Source: Firm-04 sp045591925
GTDB taxonomy: Bacteria; Bacillota; Clostridia; Oscillospirales; Ruminococcaceae
Assembly: GCA_045591925.1 (NCBI GenBank)
Contig: JAZNTW010000078.1
Coordinates: 1-7,974 of the forward strand
DNA: 7,974 bases
Reading direction: 5' to 3'
Position 1 is the stretch's first letter. Each line of letters starts with the position of its first letter. Position numbers and translations under genes: made by a program. The notes below the pieces were generated by a model. The model saw only the letters and a list, made by a program, of their open reading frames with translations, was not told where the DNA came from and ran no database searches. Positions 5,823 to 7,974 of the stretch are shown piece after piece.

Positions 5823-5976
5823 TCATAATAAAGAGTCAATCATGCGAAAACTTGTGCACCCCCCAAATCGCAATATTCCCCTAAAAATAGCCATCACATC
5901 CCACATTCCCCCATCTTAATTTCACGCGATTTTCCGTAATCTTTTTTATTTGTATCACATCTTCCGCGGTTATCGG

Positions 5977-6005
5977 TTGACAAAATCCGTGAAATATGCT
6001 ATAAT
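5977..6005 (+). promoter_or_regulatory. Sigma-A promoter of the zinc-ribbon-ispD-ispF operon
   Basis: TTGACA (5977-5982) and TATAAT (6000-6005) are both perfect consensus boxes, with a 17-nt spacer. Transcription should begin near 6012. The leader holds a small hairpin, ACGCC-AGAG-GGCGT (6013-6026), followed by a perfect AAGGAGG (6034-6040) placed 8 nt before the ATG at 6049. This promoter excludes the in-frame ATG at 5950 as a start, since it would lie upstream of the transcript. Confidence 0.9.
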
Positions 6006-6048
6006 AATTGAAACGCCAGAGGGCGTGATTGAGAAGGAGGAAAAATTT

Positions 6049-6648
6049 ATGGCAATGGATTTTTTTGATAAACTGACCGCTTCTGTTTCCAAAACAGCCA
6101 AGCAGGTTTCCGACAACGCCAAAAACCTTGCGGATAAAAACCGTGTTCGCAAGGATATTGCGGCGATTGAAAATGAACTGCGCAATCGTTATCGCGATAT
6201 CGGTGAGAAGCTTTACAATGAAAACTGTGAGAATCCTGCACCGGAATACGCAGAGGCATTTTCCGCTATCACCGAACTGAAAGCAAATCTCGAAGCCAAA
6301 AATCGTGAGATCGAACAGCTCGAAGGCACTGTCCCCTGCCCCGGCTGCGGCAAAGCCGTTCCGATTGGCTCGAAGTTCTGCTCCAGCTGCGGCACCGCCG
6401 TACCTGCTCCGGCACCGGCTCCTGCTGCACCCTCCGCTGTTCAGCCGATTTGCCCGTTCTGCGGACAGGCTCTCACTGCGGATTCGATGTTCTGTGCATC
6501 CTGTGGCAATAAACTCCCAACCGCTGCCGCACAGCCCGAAGCACCCGTTGCTCCGGTTCAGAATATCTGCCCGAATTGCGGCGAAGTGCTTGGTTCTGAC
6601 GCGCTGTTCTGCACAGTCTGCGGCACGAAAGCACCCGGCATTCAGTAA
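6049..6648 (+). CDS. Triple zinc-ribbon protein with N-terminal coiled coil, function unknown
   Basis: The product has 199 residues and is probably cytoplasmic, with no signal peptide or membrane segment. Residues 1-92 are charged and helical, likely coiled coil. Three zinc-ribbon modules follow, each with the same spacing C-x2-C-x10-C-x2-C: C97/C100/C111/C114, C135/C138/C149/C152 and C174/C177/C188/C191. The modules repeat every 38-39 residues and are joined by Ala/Pro-rich linkers (about 118-132 and 156-171). All 12 cysteines are intact, so three Zn(II) sites are predicted. Such ribbons usually mediate protein or nucleic-acid contacts, but no specific role can be assigned. The start at 6049 is set by the AAGGAGG and the promoter. 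ATG 6055 is a less likely alternative. The gene is first in an operon with ispD and ispF; its stop is 3 nt before the ispD ATG. I see no functional link to isoprenoid synthesis. Confidence 0.88.
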   Translation: MAMDFFDKLTASVSKTAKQVSDNAKNLADKNRVRKDIAAIENELRNRYRDIGEKLYNENCENPAPEYAEAFSAITELKANLEAKNREIEQLEGTVPCPGCGKAVPIGSKFCSSCGTAVPAPAPAPAAPSAVQPICPFCGQALTADSMFCASCGNKLPTAAAQPEAPVAPVQNICPNCGEVLGSDALFCTVCGTKAPGIQ

Positions 6649-6651
6649 TTC

Positions 6652-7359
6652 ATGCGCTTAAACGATACTGCTGCCATTCTGGTCTGCGCCGGAAACGCGA
6701 CCAGAATGGGCGGCATCCATAAAATTTTACATCCGCTGAACGATACAACGGTTTTGCATCAAGTGCTCCGCAGCTTTTGCGATTGCGAAAGTATTGCGGG
6801 GCTTGTTGTCATTTGCCGCGAAAAGGATCTTGCAGAATTCCGTTCTGCGATTTCGGAGATCTCTTGTCAGATTACTATACCCGTCATCGTCACCGCCGGC
6901 GGCGATACCCGGCAGCAGAGTGTGCAAAACGGCGTAAATGCGATTGATTTTCCTGCTGACTATATCGCGATCCATGACGGTGCAAGACCCCTGATTCGCC
7001 CTGCGGATATTGAAAAAGCGATTGCGGCTGCTCGGATTTCCGGTGCGGCTACACTTGGTGTGCCTGTAAAAGATACGATCAAGGTCGTGCGGAACGGCGT
7101 AATTGCAGAAACGCCGGATCGTGCCGCACTCTGGCAGACGCAAACACCGCAGGTTTTCCGGCTGTCGCTGTACCGCGACGCCATGCAACTTGCCGCGGAA
7201 CAGGGCAAGGATTATACCGATGATTGTCAGCTTGTCGAGGCGCTCGGCGTTTCGGTTACGATGACCGAGGGCGATTATTCCAATCTCAAGCTCACAACGC
7301 CGGAGGATTTTGTTATCGCTGAGGCGCTGCTTGCAAAGGAGGCTGATTCCCATGGCTGA
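6652..7359 (+). CDS. ispD: 2-C-methyl-D-erythritol 4-phosphate cytidylyltransferase
   Basis: This enzyme catalyses the third step of the MEP isoprenoid pathway, joining CTP and MEP to give CDP-ME and pyrophosphate. The 235-residue product has the family's usual length. The nucleotide-binding N-terminus is AAILVCAGNATRMGG with the following HK (R18 and K24 as the likely catalytic basic pair). Other family signatures are GGDTRQQSVQNG, IHDGARPLI, GVPVKDTIKVV, QTPQVF, TDD, and the C-terminal NLKLTTPEDF. The glycine-rich loop carries Asn where many homologues have Gly. No Shine-Dalgarno precedes ATG 6652. The upstream TAA is in the same frame (TAA TTC ATG), so translation probably relies on coupling or reinitiation from the zinc-ribbon gene. 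It overlaps ispF by 8 nt. Confidence 0.95.
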   Translation: MRLNDTAAILVCAGNATRMGGIHKILHPLNDTTVLHQVLRSFCDCESIAGLVVICREKDLAEFRSAISEISCQITIPVIVTAGGDTRQQSVQNGVNAIDFPADYIAIHDGARPLIRPADIEKAIAAARISGAATLGVPVKDTIKVVRNGVIAETPDRAALWQTQTPQVFRLSLYRDAMQLAAEQGKDYTDDCQLVEALGVSVTMTEGDYSNLKLTTPEDFVIAEALLAKEADSHG

Positions 7360-7834
7360 TATCCGGATTGGTCACGGCTATGATGTTCACAGACTGGTTG
7401 CCGACCGAAAATTGATCATCGGCGGCGTTGAGATTCCGCATCGGCTTGGTCTGCTCGGTCACTCGGATGCGGATGTTCTGACCCATGCGGTCATGGACGC
7501 CATGCTCGGCGCACTCGCGCTCGGTGACATCGGAAAGCATTTCCCCGACACCGACGCACAGTATGCCGGTGCAGACAGCATCGTGCTTCTGCGCCGTGTC
7601 ACCGCGATCATCAAAAACGAGGGCTGGCAGCTCGGAAATCTTGATGCGACCATTCTTGCACAAGCACCGAAAATGGCACCGCATATCTTGCAGATGCGTG
7701 AAAATCTCTGTCAGGCGATTGGGTGTGATGTGTCGCAGGTCAGTGTGAAAGCCACGACCGAGGAAAAGCTCGGCTTCACCGGCAGTGAGGAAGGCATCGC
7801 CGCCCACTGCGTCTGTCTCCTCACGCGGATTTGA
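7352..7834 (+). CDS. ispF: 2-C-methyl-D-erythritol 2,4-cyclodiphosphate synthase
   Basis: This enzyme converts CDP-ME 2-phosphate to MEcPP, releasing CMP, two steps after IspD in the MEP pathway. It normally acts as a trimer with a divalent metal. The 160-residue product has the usual length. Metal ligands are visible as D11 and H13 in RIGHGYDVHRL and H45 in GHSDADVLTHAVMDA. KHFPDTD (62-68) and KATTEEKLGFTG (133-144) are further signatures. A perfect AAAGGAGG at 7335-7342, inside the ispD 3' end, is 9 nt from ATG 7352 and decides this start; an in-frame ATG at 7310 lies deep in ispD and has no such site. Overlap with ispD suggests coordinated translation. Separate ispD and ispF genes in tandem are common; the two are fused in some bacteria but not here. 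Confidence 0.96.
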   Translation: MADIRIGHGYDVHRLVADRKLIIGGVEIPHRLGLLGHSDADVLTHAVMDAMLGALALGDIGKHFPDTDAQYAGADSIVLLRRVTAIIKNEGWQLGNLDATILAQAPKMAPHILQMRENLCQAIGCDVSQVSVKATTEEKLGFTGSEEGIAAHCVCLLTRI

Positions 7835-7974
7835 TGTATCTCCGACGGATTGAAAATGGGGTTTCGGCACCACAGACCTGTTATTTTTATGCTATGGGGC
7901 GTAACTGCGTGCGATTTGTCGCAGTGGAAATTATGGATTTTCCTAGTTTATAATAAGAAAACGGAGTCTGCGAA
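7835..7974. other. Intergenic tail after ispF, possible downstream promoter
   Basis: TATCTCCGACGG begins 2 nt after the ispF stop, and the surrounding 25 bases match the reverse complement of 457-481 at 23 positions. A small hairpin TGCGA-TTTG-TCGCA lies near 7909-7922, without a T-run. Near the edge, TATAAT (7949-7954) follows TGGAAA (7925-7930) with an 18-nt spacer, a weak promoter candidate for a gene beyond the window. No intrinsic terminator for the operon is visible. Confidence 0.4.

Noticed and set aside
5950..6048. Longer start for the zinc-ribbon protein at ATG 5950
   Set aside because: The extra 33 codons span a perfect promoter (5977-6005) and lack a ribosome binding site; AAGGAGG at 6034-6040 fixes the start at 6049.

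Overview
This window looks like a chromosomal segment of a low-to-mid-GC Gram-positive bacterium. It most resembles a Clostridia gut anaerobe of the Oscillospiraceae/Ruminococcaceae type. That placement is inferred from the protein sequences, the strong AGGAGG-type ribosome binding sites, the textbook sigma-A promoters with 17-nt spacers, and intergenic DNA full of hairpin modules. It cannot be proven from the window alone. There is no transposase, phage gene, CRISPR array, tRNA or rRNA.

Layout: (1) 1-490 is non-coding and made of repeat modules. (2) A perfect sigma-A promoter at 491-519 drives pheS-pheT (566-4087), the two subunits of phenylalanyl-tRNA synthetase, with no T-box leader. (3) 4088-4344 is a convergent intergenic region with a rho-independent terminator at 4229-4260. 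(4) mntP (4345-4944, minus strand) encodes a Mn(II) efflux pump, with its own promoter and a very short leader. (5) 5002-5976 is almost 1 kb without genes. It holds a second copy of the repeat modules, a hairpin-rich cassette ending in a terminator, and a 208-bp-period tandem repeat. (6) A promoter at 5977-6005 drives a tight three-gene operon: a triple zinc-ribbon protein (6049-6648), ispD (6652-7359) and ispF (7352-7834). The last two are enzymes of the MEP isoprenoid pathway. (7) 7835-7974 is an intergenic tail with a weak promoter-like sequence.

The genes are ordinary housekeeping functions: charging tRNA-Phe, manganese homeostasis and isoprenoid precursor synthesis. The unusual content is between them. 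A module of about 140 bp occurs once upstream of pheS and once, about 96% identical and inverted, upstream of mntP, so it has the same orientation relative to each gene. A neighbouring module carries a hairpin whose stem differs between the two copies by a compensatory base-pair change. In the second locus the two modules are split by a 283-bp cassette of successive hairpins that is absent from the first locus. Separately, an 8-mer (TCTCCGAC) occurs four times in the window, always intergenic. Three of the copies lie within a few nucleotides after the stop codons of pheT, mntP and ispF, in the sense orientation. I see no clear evidence for a new protein system; the candidates for novelty are these repeat and RNA-like elements.
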